DNA from: Welwitschia mirabilis
Taxonomy: Eukaryota > Gnetophyta > Gnetopsida > Welwitschiales
Direction: 5' to 3'
Assembly: GCA_051453625.1 (NCBI GenBank)
Contig: JBOZIK010000001.1
Coordinates: forward strand, 239,042,891-239,106,890
Length of the DNA stretch: 64,000 nucleotides
Shown here: piece after piece, positions 47,746 to 60,388 of the stretch
Numbering within the stretch: position 1 is the first letter of the stretch
How the letters are laid out: each line of letters starts with the position of its first letter
The notes under the pieces: model-generated
Told to the model about the DNA's origin: nothing
Database searches by the model: none
The model's input: the letters and a program-made list of their open reading frames with translations, nothing else
Made by a program: the position numbers and the translations under genes

Positions 47746-50700
47746 TAATATTTCTTTCTCCTTAAGAAGTCTTCTCTTGGAAATTTGGCAATAAAAAAAG
47801 AGAAGAAAAAAATATTAGATTTTCATTATAAAATATTTATCTTAACTCTTACAATTTACAAAGATGAATTTATCTTCCTAAGAATAACATCTTTTAATTC
47901 AAAATTCTAATTGGCTAAACTTCAAATGTATAATCTACGTGAATGTCCACTTCTTGAATTTGAATAAACTTTATTATGAGTTACATACATTTCTTTAATA
48001 AAGAAACATGAAATACATTATAAAGTAAAGTTAAATATGGTGGTAAAACTAGTTCATAAGTCCTAGATCCTATTCTTCTTATTATTGAACATAGCCCTTT
48101 AAATCTTGGTGTTAATTTTCCTTCCTTACTTAAAAAAATGTTCCCTTAAATGGAAAAACTTTAAGAAGCACATCATCTCTTTTTTAAAATTCTATTGGCC
48201 TCATTTGGCTATTTGCACATTTGTCTTGTCTATTTTTTACAATGTCCAAATTTTACCTTATATACTTAACATTCTCTTGTAATTCTTAAGGAGAAGGAAT
48301 TTTTAAGAGATTTTTATGAAAAGTGTCAAACAAAAACATTGGATTTTTATAAATCATTTCATAGAAAACTTTAAAAAGTACACATCTAATTTATTCTTAA
48401 TAGCTATTATTATAAGTAAATATAAAAAGTGGTAAATTCTCTTTTCAAGTTTCACCAAAGTTTAAAATTATTGACCTTAATAGCTCTTCCAAATTTCATT
48501 GGTTCTTTCTATATTTTTAGCAAATACACCCATTTTAGATGCTTAAAACATAATTAAAGGTATTTTAGATTTCCACAAAAAGATGATTATATGAAAACTT
48601 TAGGATTTTTCATACATAATATAAAACTCCTTGCCATGATAAATTTCTTTTCATTTAATCATATGCATGTTTTATTTTCCTACTTTCTTATTCCATAAGT
48701 AATTTCTTTTCATCTTAGTTTAATTAATTACCATTTTAAAAGTTTAAAAGAAAATCATCAAATAAAGGATAATTAAATGAAATGAAATTCTTATGATTAT
48801 GATCTTCCTTGCTTGAAATAGTAAACCATCTCATCCATTCTATAAATCCCATGTCAATCTTAGAAATTTATTTGTAGGCACAACTCCTTCATTCTTCCTA
48901 AATACGAAAAACCTTTGTTCATATAAATAATTTAAGATATCATCAAGTTACCTTGCTAATTCATTATCTAATTTCCTTATAAAAGGTTATTAAGGATATT
49001 CTTATATCTAGGACATTAATCTCTTTAATAAAACGCATTATGTAAGCACTATCACATTGCATATTAGAAGTCCTTTCCCACATGATAAGGTTTTTAATAA
49101 ATAGGTAGTACTAAATTTCTTTATAGAGATAATATGAAATATGAACCTTTTATTTTACATTTGTAACTATGCATGAGGACATCTTTGATGGCATATAGAA
49201 TCTAAAAAATAAGTATAGTTCATATTATATTCATATATATTAGTGTAAATTCTTTTCCTCATTATTAAACTATTTTTAAAAATATTTACAATATAACTAA
49301 TAGTAAAATGTAAACTGTTAAATAAACCACATCAAAATAAGTAGTTACATCATAGATACATGTATAAATTAATGATCATTCAATGCATGTGACTGTGATA
49401 AAGAAACTCTCTTTTTCATGAAAATGAGAGGAAAGGAATATAAATGAAAATGCTAAAAGTAAAAATATTACAATGATCTAAAACAAGTAGAGAAATGCCT
49501 ACTAGATAGTCATAACTATGAATGTTATCATGTGATGTAAAGTGGTTTAAAATTCAAATGGTAATAGAAAGAATTTATTGATTGTAATAACTAGTTATTT
49601 AATGTAATTAAAGAGCATTTAAATTTCTTCTAAACTTAATGATCATTCTTTAAAAGGCAACCTAAGTTTATCACTTATAAAAATATGCTCTAAGTGATAA
49701 AAGCTTATTCACACACCTCCTAGTGTTTGATGAAGGAAAATCAATAAGAAATGTGCTAAGTAACTTGAAATAAGTGGAACTTTAAATTCACCATAAAGCT
49801 AACTAGGTAATCTACCATAGAAATATAGGCTTCCAAATTAAGTACAGCTTAAAAGAGACCTAGAAACTACCAAATTTTCATTAAAACTTGATTAGGGACT
49901 AAAATATTTAAAATCTTATAAGAGGTTTATTTCTTTATAGAAATGTTATGATCCATGCTCAAATATAAGCAATGGAATATGTCAACCTTAAAAGACTACT
50001 TGGATGAGCTAGATCTCCTAGATAAATATGAAATAAAATAATCTAAAGCTTTAAATAAAAGTGAGTATCAAGATTTTAGCAGAAGTTCTAGAAAGTTAAT
50101 GTTCAAAGAATTATTGAAATGATCCTCTAGAAATAACATCACATTTTCATTAAAGCCATAAGAAATTAAATGCTATTCATTTATTTCTATAATAATCAAA
50201 AAAATTAATCAATTAAGAAAAAACAAATAAATTTAAAGTTTCAAAAGAAGTAGAGGATCTTGATTAGAAGTTAGTTTTAAAAGTTTCATACACTGAATTG
50301 TTATCTATGTTGTTTGAGTAGCAATGATGAGAGGAGATTTTATAATTTCCAGAATGAAAAAGAGTAATTTATTATATATTCCTTCTAGATTGTTAAAAGA
50401 AGAAACAATGCAACATCGAGATTTGTTTTCACTTTCACATATCTTATTATACTACGAAAATGTAATACATCAAACAATAGATATTTTCCATGATAAGATA
50501 GCCTAATATAACTCTTTGGTACTGCTAGATAAATATTCTAGGAATACAAATCAAAAAAGATAAATTTTAAATAAAGCATAGTAATCAATGAAGTATTATA
50601 TAGAAAGGCAGAATATTGAAAAACAAAGAAAGCTTTCAAGTCATCATCTTGGTAACATGATCCTAATATCACATCAAGACAAGAAATGATATTGCATGTT

Positions 50701-51918
50701 CACCATTCTATCATATGTAATAGAGAATCAAAATTTTTAAGATATAAGTAGACTAAATCTTACATTAAATTTCAAAAAAAAAAAAAGAAAAAAAATCAAA
50801 TATTAATAAAATGTTGCCTAAATTAATAATAGTAAAGACATTAATGAAGATTACTACAATTATTTTCTCTTATAGAAAATTGAAAAATTTGAAGTCTTTA
50901 AGATTTATTTTCAATCAAGTAGTCAATATCGTAAATCACTAAATTAATAACTAATTAGACCTATAAAATGCAAACTTAACATAAACCCAAATGAACAAAA
51001 TGCAAATACAAAATATAAAGGTAATGAATTGAGCAAGGAAAAAATAGGATTTTTAAAAAGAAAACATCATTATAAAGGGTAAGAAATAAATTCCTATAAT
51101 TCTCTTAAAAGAAAGAGTAGAAATAAAGGCATTTATCACATATGTTACCAAATTTATCCCTTAAATCTAAATCAAATATTAAAAAATCATTTTCAATCTA
51201 AATGACAGTAAGTAAAAGAATTACTATCAATAATGAAATTATTAAAAGTTTTACACATAATGTACCTACACCTCAAATATAATATATTTATAGATAAGTT
51301 CCTTAGAATTGCTTCCAAATATTGAGTGATTACAATGAGCTCACCAAGATAGAGTTTAATCATGGTAGTCATATTTTAAGTGTTATTAAGTCTTACAATC
51401 ATGATCTTATATACTTTTATAGAAAACAACATAAATCAAAGGTATAATTTTATTGCTTCAATCCTCTAATTCGATTAATGGTTTTTCTTATTTAGATATA
51501 AATAAGGTTTTATATATCATAAGTTATCGAAATGTCTTATTAATCTAAAACTCTCTTCGAAGAAGAATTCAATAAAGGAACCAAACTTGGATTTTCCAAT
51601 TTTGCAAATCACTTCTTGAATTTAAATTACTATTTTCAAAAGAATATAGATCTTTCGCATGTTATAGGTGAGAAAAGTTGAGTAGTTTAACAAATAATGC
51701 AATTTGATTTTAGGCATTTTAAATCAAATTTTTTGATATATTCCACTCATTTGTAATATTTATTCTTTCATGTAATTCATTTACCTTATTACTAATAGCT
51801 CAAACAAATTACCTTACATCATTATAAGGAGGTTTTGATTCTCCTCTAAAAAGAATTTGCATAATCTACATTGTTGTAAAAACTTTTAATTATGTTATTC
51901 AACTAGTACCACAACCTA
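47746..51918 (-). pseudogene. Internal region of long-LTR gypsy element; integrase end readable
   Basis: Only the integrase part is recognisable. Reading down from about 48,560: an ERTNEI...-like stretch matching the conserved QTDGQTERxNxxLE zone, then KRDDVLLKVFPFKG (48,145-48,180), then YNVFHVSLLKK-like sequence (47,994-48,026) and the C-terminal tail to about 47,860, immediately before the polypurine tract. Integrase would join element DNA to the host chromosome. The rest, up to the primer site at 51,919, is too decayed to assign to gag, protease or RT, and at about 4.2 kb it is short for a full element. Short frames at 50,324-50,506 and elsewhere look incidental. Confidence 0.68.
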
Positions 51919-51932
51919 GGCTTTGATGTCAA
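51919..51932 (-). promoter_or_regulatory. Primer-binding-site-like sequence
   Basis: Plus-strand GGCTTTGATGTCAA matches the reverse complement of the tRNA-Met primer site (GGCTCTGATACCAA) at 11 of 14 bases, followed by the LTR-like ATATAACATCC. Confidence 0.55.
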
Positions 51933-52296
51933 AATATAACATCCACACTTTTTATAAAAAATAAAAATAATGCACTAATAAATATAAATGTAATGTTTAA
52001 GATTAATAACCAAGTTTATACACATCTTAAAACTATTCTCTATTTGAATCATAACATCTAGCTTAAAATAGTCACACAATAGTAGAGTCTAATATAGAAA
52101 CATGGTGGCCAAAAAAATTCAAGCTTAAGTAAATGCTCTAATAGTTAAATTGTAAAGTTCTAAGACTTATAGTCAAAATAATTTTTTTCTCAATAAATAC
52201 AGAAAATCCTACTAAAGAGAAATACAATGCTTATGTTGATTTACAATGGAAAGAGGGCTTAGATCCTTCAAATAACTAACTATATAAATCTTTTAA
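51933..52296 (-). repeat. U5 end of the 5' LTR, split from the rest by a CACTA element
   Basis: This lies between the primer site and the CACTA-like terminus at 52,297. The LTR appears to resume at 60,389. Confidence 0.5.
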
Positions 52297-52760
52297 TACT
52301 ACCAAAAATTTGAGTAGTTAGGGTATTTAGAAAACATCTTAAAAGGCCTAAAAAAATTTCTTAAATATCTTCTAAGGATTTTGGGGCATTTTCAAGACAA
52401 ACATCCTTTAAAGATTTATCATAATTACTTAGAGGCTTTTAGGGTGTTTTTAAAAACTCCTTTAGAAACCACATAAAAAACACCTTAAAGGGTGTCTATT
52501 AAGGCATTTATAACAATTCTCTTTGCATTTTGCATTAGGGAATTTACAAAAATACCCTAAAAGGCTTCACTTACTTGTAGGCTTTTAGGACATATCTTTA
52601 CAACTGCCTTAAAAATTTGTTTTTAGGGTGCTTGTAGAAATGCCCTAAAAGGTTGCAAAAAAGGTATTTTTTAGGGGACTTTTAGAAATAAGTTAAAATA
52701 ATGCAAAAACAAGAGGTTTTAGCATATTTATTAAAAAACTCTTTAAAAATTCTATAGTTA
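52297..52760. repeat. CACTA left terminus with subterminal repeat array
   Basis: At least eight short blocks related to TTTTAGGG[CT]ATTTnnAGAAA and its reverse complement (TGCCCTAAAAGG, ACCTTAAAGGG, TACCCTAAAAGG) recur every 40-60 bases in both orientations. Such arrays are the transposase-binding sites in known CACTA elements. Confidence 0.65.
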
Positions 52761-53530
52761 ATTTAAAAAATAACAAATTAAAAGAGCCCCTTACACTTGT
52801 CTTACTCTTCATGATTACGTGTGGTTACATAGGTTATTACATGTATTATTTTGCCTTCAAAATTTTAATATTGATGCCTAAAAGGATAAAAAAATATGGA
52901 CGAAGACCTTAAAATATCACACATGTAGGAATAAACTAAAAGATTTAGACTATCAAAATAATTGAAAGAAATCCATGCTTTTCCTAGATTAATTGGCAAA
53001 ATCATTAGGAGTTTTTTTGGGACAAGACATGCAAAATGTGGCATATGATCATTAAAGCACAACATGAATGTTGACAGTGCACTTCTATGTGCTCATAATA
53101 AAATGTTTTAAATTAATGCATAAAAAGATAACAGAAAACATACATAACTTCAACTAAGTTAAGACATGTTAAAGTATAATAACTAGTTTTATAATAGTAA
53201 GTAAACCATTAGTAACTTTAGATGTAATGTTACTTAATTACTTGATTTATTATTTAACATGTTTAACTAGTAAAATTATTACCATTATTATCATTATTAT
53301 AACAAATAGTTAAAATTATTATTAAGTTATTAAAAACATAACAGTGCATAATGAAAAAGTATAATCTATATAGATGTTATATTGAATCAATACGTAAATA
53401 CAAATAGCGATGTAAATTACTCAAACTATAACAATAAGAAAAATTTCTTAATGCTTTTCTATTATAGCTAAAACCTATATAATAGTCATTTGATTCTTTT
53501 ATATCATGAATTGAATCCTCTTACAAAAAA

Positions 53531-53670
53531 GGCATCATGTCTAAACCCTATAATTAATTATATTTTGCATTAGGAAAATTTGACACAAGTTCTAGAGCTA
53601 GGCATCATGTCTAAACCCTATAACCAATTATATTTTGCATTAGGAAAATTTGACACAAGTTCTAGAGCTA
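53531..53670. repeat. 70-bp tandem duplication, two copies
   Basis: 53,531-53,600 and 53,601-53,670 are the same 70-base unit (starting GGCATCATGTCTAAACCC, ending TTCTAGAGCTA) with two mismatches. This points to a recent duplication in otherwise old DNA. Confidence 0.95.
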
Positions 53671-56619
53671 ATTATATCCTTAATAACACTAAACCCTAGA
53701 AAACCTAAATAATCCTTAAAACATGTCACAAACAAAAATGGCTAATAATGCTCCAAACGAGCTACAAATACATTCAATTTTATTGATGATGTGAGGCAAA
53801 AATCACATATGCATATGGCTAATAATTCTCTAAAAAATCATAGATAAAATGCTAAATATTCAATCAAAGGTTTTAGTGCTTAAAGGTGAGATTATATTAT
53901 ACATCTCCCATAAATTTTCACTAATAAAAGAACAAAATGTTTCTAGATTATTTGAAATGTTGATGAAGAGGAAGGATGAGGGCTTTATATGATTCTTGTT
54001 CTTCCAAAAATTGTAATCACAATTGTTTTTAAACATTAATAATCTAAGCCTTATCATTTGTTGATGAGGCTAAAACAGCATAATCTAAAGAAGAATAGAA
54101 ATAACTGCTAGTTCATCGGAATTTTAGTAAAAATCATCTCTTCTTAGTGGCAACAAAGCTAGAGCCTAACCCACTCTTCAAGCAATGCTCCTTTCTAAAA
54201 CAAGAAATGTCTCATTCTTAAGTTGTTGAGAAAGAACATATATAGGCATTATATTGAGTCATAAAAATTTATTAATTTTTAATGATAACTTATTTTAATG
54301 GAATCAAGATGAGTTTTAAGGAAGTACAGTTAATTTCTTCAACATGTTGTAGCTCACCAAATCAAGTGCCTTGTATGGATTGTAAGTCTTTGGAGATGAA
54401 TAGTTAGAGGGCAAGAAATGTATCTTACCTAAATTCAATAATAATTTCATCGATTTGCTCTAGAGGTCACATGTATTATAGTAAGGACATCTATCCTTAT
54501 ATCACCTGGGATGTTGACAGAGATGAAAATAGCTCTTATGTCTTGTCTATAGATGTAGTAAATGGATGTTCTGCATCTACAAGTAATCTTATTATAGCCA
54601 TAAAACTTAATAAGGGGAAAGTGTATCCACGTCTTTTATAGTCATTCTTATAGAATCTATTTTAAGGATGTAACTTGTTTTTTATGTAGAATATGTCCAA
54701 AAATATTAGTTGTTACTATGGCTCATCAAGATTTTTTTAATGAATAAGTCTAGAAGCTTTACATTCATATATAACATAAAATTTGCAAATACATTGTCAA
54801 ATGATGCATAAGTAATCTATAAATGAAAAAATTGCATGGAACCTTATAAAGGTCATAATCTTATAAAGTGACAAAATTCAAGTGCATGTCTTATGGACAA
54901 GCTTCCAAAAGATTAGTGCTAGATATACTAAATGTCATAATTCCAAGANNNNNNNNNNNNNNNNNNNNATGAAAAAGGAATTCTGTCCAAGTAAATATGT
55001 AGTAGAAGACTCCTTCAAAACTTAAAACTTTACATTTAGGTACTTCTTACAGTTTAAGACATCAATGTACAGTAGAAAAAATTATTCCTCTATGACTAAC
55101 ATCATTTTATGTATTATGGGAATTTTATTCTTATGTTTTTGCTATGAATTTTAAGAAGCTATGCATAAGTGCATCTTAGGATATACAATGCAGTAGTTAG
55201 AGATGTAATGCTACTCGTGAACTATGGTAAGTATGTGGATTTCTTGCAGCCATATATAGGAAATGATCTAATAATGACGATAAAATTGGAAGAGTCCAAA
55301 TAAGCTAAGAGCTTGAAGATAGTTACCTTAGAAGCTATATGGGAGTAAGAGGAAGCTAAGGCTAGGCTCTATGGGAGTAAGAGGAAGGTGATGAAGAAGC
55401 ATAGAAAAAACTCATTCATTTCTATAGACCGCTATCATTGGATATATCTTCTCAATGCCTTTTAATTAGACCATGCTCAAGCATATCAATTTTTAGCTTC
55501 TATTAGAATTTTAGTAAAAGATGGCTTAATCTATTCATTCAATAGCTTCCTTTCACAAAGTCTATTCACTATTTCTTACATTTCTAAGAAAAGCCTCATG
55601 GGACAAATTACCCTTAGGTCGATAATACAAGATGATATCATATTAAGATTAGGATTCAATCATTTAATGAACTAAAAGTCTATAGACAAAGTTATGAATG
55701 CACACATGAAAAAAAAGCATTACTTCTCAACCATAAAAATATAGTCAAAGCTAGGATTCTTGACACATTTTCTAGATTGGATATAAGCTAGCCCTACCTT
55801 AGCAATGTTAAATCATATCATCACATTGCATTGTCTAATCTCAAGAACTTCATCTACTGCAATTGTGATGATTAGTAATGTAACTTGAAGAGTGAAACAC
55901 ATAAAAACCAATTAGAAACACAAAAGTTTAACCTTATCAAATAACACAATGATAGGTAATCAAGAAAATGGGTATTTTAGCCATACCTATTCATCTCAAA
56001 ATTTAGCTATGGTTTCTTACATTTCAAAATCATGATTAGGTGAGTTTTTTAGTTGTTGTCGATAATCATGAATCAAATGGAGATAAGATAAAGGAATAAT
56101 ATATGAAGATTCTAGAGAATATCTTTTAAGGCTTTGATTCAAGCGTTTGAGAATGTGATTAAAAGTGGAGATAAAAACTAAGTATTTCTCATAGCTATTA
56201 GTAACTAAGGCTTTCATATTCTATGACAGTGCAAATTGATAATGAAAAACAATATAAAATAAAGCTATTGTTTTTTAAGTTGCATTAAAATAATACACAT
56301 TTAAAGGACTAGATATAATAATGAAACTAGAAAACAAAAGGCATTCAAATCAAAAGAATACTGATCTAGTACTTTCTCAATTTAAATTCATTTAGATATG
56401 TGAAGCCCTATATTCTTATTTTTCCATTTTGATAAGAGAAATCCTAGTCCATACATACAAAGTGTCTCACCTATAGATAATTTACCACTTAGGTCACTAT
56501 AGAGTAAGTCTTAATTGGCTAAAAGAACTTAGACCTGATTTGAAAACAGAAATTCATAAATAATAATTCATAAATAAAGAAATTACTCTATAAAATCAAA
56601 ATAGAATGTGCAATAAATG
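53671..56619. other. CACTA interior, unassigned
   Basis: No recognised domain. Near 55,340-55,388 there is a short direct repeat (CTATGGGAGTAAGAGGAAG). Minus-strand frames at 53,860-54,057 and 56,017-56,217 match no family I know. Confidence 0.35.
54949..54968. other. Short gap, 20 N
   Basis: A 20-base run of N inside the CACTA interior. Confidence 0.95.
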
Positions 56620-58700
56620 AGGTTAGTGTTGGACTCCTAGTAGGTGGGAGAACTACTAAGTTTTTCGAGACCTAGTGTTTTAAGGTCATGTTGAAGGGGT
56701 ACCATAGAAAGTTGGAAGGAAAAGCCAATTAACAAGAAAAAGGAGATATGCAAATGAAAAGGTTGAGGGTATACAAAAGAAACCACAAACCATGCAAAAA
56801 TACTCAAAAGAGCCCTCAAGGTTTTACCTTAGCAAAGAAAGGCATAGGTATAGAAATTTCTTAAGTAATTCTAGTAAAACAAAATAGAGGGGTGACATGG
56901 CTCTTTATCAAGAACGGCAAGCGTGAAGTGAGATGGTTTCCCACAAGCTTTAAAGCTATCACAAATATAATAATAATAACCGCTTAATCTACTATCTTGA
57001 AAAAGCTCACCAGCACTCAAACAAGAGCAAGTACTTCCACTAATCAAGTAGTTCCTTTGTGTTGTATCATTGTACTACTCATTTATAAGAAGAGTCTGCT
57101 AATCAGATCTTGATCATTTGTAAACGTATGCAGAAGAGATTTCCTAAACCTTATGTGCAATGCATCTGTCAGAGATCAGTTACCAATACAAAATGATCTG
57201 AAAAAACAGATTTTTGCATTAAAGACCTCGCTTAAATGTGAAATTTTTGCCATGTATACAAATTACCTAGATGAGATATGCTAGCAAGAATGGTTCTGGT
57301 TAATCTTAAAGGCCGCAGTGGTTCTAGCTAAAGGCTTCTATGTTGAAGAATTTCCAGCCATTTTAATGCCAAGCAGCATAAGCTACTTCATGCAAAAGCA
57401 AGTATACACAAAGATTCCACAGGTTTTTGGAATGAAAAAAGTAATATTAATACACCCAGAAAATCAACGAAGTGCAAGCATATCTCATAAACACCCAAAA
57501 AATCAACATTAGAAAAGTGCAGTGCAAAGTTACCAGTAAGAAGACTTGCTTACGGTCATGCAAACTCATAAAACTAATACAGTTTGGATTCTGGAGTTCT
57601 CATAATTAAAAGCACAGAATCTAGCAAGACTTGAAAAAACAACTAAACATAGAGATTATTATAATAACAGATTAGTCTTGTTGCGCGATTTATTGCCAAA
57701 AACTTAAGATGAGCTTAGGAAGAGAAGAGCACTCTCCTGCAACGCACGTTGCAGCACTAGTGGGTAGTGGGTTTTATGTTGTCATGTTATCACTTCCAGA
57801 TTCTGATAGAATTATGAGTCTTCTCATGGTTTTCATGAAGTTCCTGCAGAAAAACAAATGCAGACTGTGTTTGTTTTGCAGAAAGATAGTGGCAAAATGC
57901 AGAAAAAGTGACAATAAAAGGGCAAACACTGAAGCCTAAGAAATGTTAAAAGACAGAAACAGAAAAACGGGCAAGGATGGATGTTATAGAGCGAGTGGCT
58001 ATGAACAAACAATGAAAGCATGAACCTGAAATAACTCAAAACACAATGCAGCCAACATACTTACGTAAGAGACCAAAGCGCATAAGCCTGCATGACCGTC
58101 ACCTGTATTTAAGGATATAGCTGGTAACTACTGAAGTAAATAACGAACGCAGCTGGCTTTTCTAGAGAACAAAAGTACAAAAGTAATCAGACGGAAAAAT
58201 CAGGCGAAAAGCAACCTGAATATCATTCTTAATACAAGACAACAAATGTCCGCTTTTTAAGAAACTGGGAACAGAACCACGTGTGAACGAGAGTATGCAA
58301 CTACAACTTTTACTGGATTATTACCATAGAAGCATTATGCAAGGAACTGAGAATGTTATTCTAGAATGATTTTCTTTTTTTTATTTCTAACGAATGGAAA
58401 AAACAAATCACTAAAACTAATAAGACAACTTAAAAAAAGGATTCTATTAATGTAGTGGAATAGGGCAACGCCATATTTGAAAAGGGAAGTGTTAGATAAC
58501 TAGGATAGCAGCCAGCAATGCATCCAAGAAGAGTCCCTACAGATTGAATATAGCTTAATTAGCTAAATTTCTCAATTTCCCACAGGAGCTGATGAAGTTA
58601 AGATGGATACTCATTACAGAAAGGACATTGTGGCTACAATAGTAGGCAAAAAGAAAATGCTAAAGATAAAGTATGGGGAGTACTTTAGAAAATAACTTCT
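56620..58700. other. Less AT-rich insert with exon-like pieces (possible captured host DNA)
   Basis: Base composition differs from everything around it: stretches near 57,300-57,400 and 57,700-58,120 have many CG and GC steps (GCGCG, ACGCACG, AAAGCGC) otherwise rare in the window. On the minus strand, 58,065-58,102 (38 bases) is bounded by TTAAATACAG before it and GTAAGTATG after it, near-perfect acceptor and donor sites. On the plus strand a pyrimidine-rich acceptor ending CCCACAG at about 58,584 precedes a frame reading ADEVKMDTHYRKDIV and ending in a stop near 58,695. I do not recognise either product. Open frames at 57,318-57,512 and 57,709-57,939 (plus) are unassigned. It could equally be old intron or intergenic DNA. 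Confidence 0.4.
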
Positions 58701-58754
58701 ATTATCTTTCCTTGTGCTTGCTTAAATTATTATTATTTGCCTTAATTTGGGCAG

Positions 58755-58780
58755 CAAAAAAAAAAAAAAAAACAAAAAAC
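58755..58780. repeat. A-rich simple repeat
   Basis: A run of about 18 A, interrupted once by C soon after, lies directly 3' of the exon-like plus-strand piece. It could be a simple repeat or, less likely, a retrocopy tail. Confidence 0.6.
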
Positions 58781-60120
58781 CTTGTGTACGGCTTGCATTT
58801 TAGGTTCCTTTTATCATTAGTGAAAAAGCCTCTACCTCTCCACTACCTTTCCTTTCTATTTAGCCAAATCCATGAAAAATGTCCAAATGAATATTTCAAT
58901 TACAATTAAAAAAATTAAAACAAAAACTTCAAATCCCCCGATAGGAGTCAAAAAGTTTTATTCAAAAATCAATCAGGCCAACAAGGTTCTAGCTTTGATC
59001 ACATACAATCGATAGTCACTCCATCTTAAACATCCAATAACAAACATTCATGTAAAGGAGATTGGGAGTTGTTGACATGCTATTAAAGGTTGACTTCCTT
59101 AATATGTGATGCATAAAAATTTCTAAGGCTTAGTTGATGGAATATATGTGTTGGAAATAATTCACTTCCAAAAAAGAATATGTGTATAACATGTTAGTTG
59201 ATCATATTAAGCAGTTTGCAAAAAGAGCACAACTATGTAAAAAAGTAGTTGGGTTATTTGCATTTGCGTTAAGAATAGTACATTCATCTGTAATAAAGGT
59301 TTGCATAAGAGCAAGTATAGAAAGAAAATTATTTAAGTCAAATCTATATGTGAGTTATATTTCTCTTTTTAACTTTGTGACTTGTCTAAAAACAAAAATG
59401 TACTCCAGATTAGTGAAGTACATCATTTTCAGTTAATCCCTATGATTTATCTATATGATCTGTTTAAAGAGCCATAATATATTCACTATTAAACCAAAGC
59501 TCGCATTGTAAATACTAATATTATTTTGAAATTATGCCTAGATAATGAATTGGAAATACTTAAAACACTAACCTTTTGGAAGAGATTCTCAACATATGAA
59601 ACTAACTCTACTACCACTCTTCTCAAATGGAAAAGCTACAACAGGCCCTAGAACTAAACATCTTTTAAAAAGCGGTAGATTAGAAGGGATGGTAAAGTTC
59701 AAAGGAACTAATGAGAAAAAAATAAAGTAGTGTAGCATGATAAGAAGAAGTGAAGGATTTAAGTAAAATTAGATAAAATCCTAGCTGCACATTGCTTAAG
59801 AAGGTTGAACAACATTTTAAAAGGTAGCAATGTCAGTTTTATACACAAAGAAATGAAACAACCAAAATTCAAAATAACATGTATTTTCAATACATTTGTT
59901 GAGAAATAGATATTCACCATAAGAAATCCATAACAACTTAATAATGCTTAAAGACATACAGTGTGACAATTGTAGCATTATTTTGACATAAAAGAGATAG
60001 CATGAAGAACACTCAGGTACAATAACATGTATATGAGTTAATCATAGTTTTCACTACTCTTCAACACTCCTTACCGTGATATTTATTGTTTTGTAATACA
60101 CACAAACTTATTTCTTTTTG
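58781..60120. other. CACTA interior, unassigned
   Basis: An 84-codon plus-strand frame (59,182-59,436) with several Cys and Lys has no recognised family. Otherwise AT-rich with no signal. Confidence 0.35.
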
Positions 60121-60388
60121 AATGCTTAAAATCTCCTAGTTGAATCACTCTGAGGACTCTTAGACGTATCAAACCTGGACTTTTAGATCCTCTTTCTACT
60201 AGGGCATTTATGTAGAAACATCCTATTTTCTCACAATTAGGGGGTTTATTACAATAAATGTCCTAACAAAGAATTTGCAATAAAAATTAGGGCATTTGTA
60301 TAAAAAAGACCTTAGAAAGTCCTTTTCAAGGCATTTCTTTAGGGCATTTATAAAATAAATGTCTTAAAAGCTAAAATTTCTAGTAGTG
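60121..60388. repeat. CACTA right terminus with subterminal repeat array
   Basis: GGGCATTTATG...AAACATCCTA, ATTAGGGCATTTGTA, TTTAGGGCATTTATAAAATAAATGTCTTAAAAG and related blocks precede the terminal CTAAAATTTCTAGTAGTG. They share the unit seen at the left end. Confidence 0.65.

Larger units (their letters stand above)
52297..60388. mobile_element. CACTA-type non-autonomous element, 8.09 kb, with possible captured DNA
   Basis: The left terminus TACTACCAAAAATTTGAG and the reverse complement of the right terminus, CACTACTAGAAATTTTAG, agree at about 14 of 18 bases. The flanking triplets are TAA (52,294-52,296) and CAA (60,389-60,391), a one-transition difference from the 3-base duplication CACTA elements make. 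Both ends carry arrays of short inverted and direct subterminal repeats built on GGGCATTT...AAATGCCCTAAAA. LTR sequence lies on either side, so it sits inside an LTR. I find no TNP2 or associated domains inside. The middle, about 56.6-58.7 kb, is clearly less AT-rich. The TNP2 relic at 35-39 kb shows such transposases existed in this genome. Confidence 0.6.

Noticed and set aside
59182-59436. 84-codon plus-strand frame as a captured gene
   Set aside because: No recognisable domain, no splice context, and composition close to background. It remains only a note within the CACTA interior.
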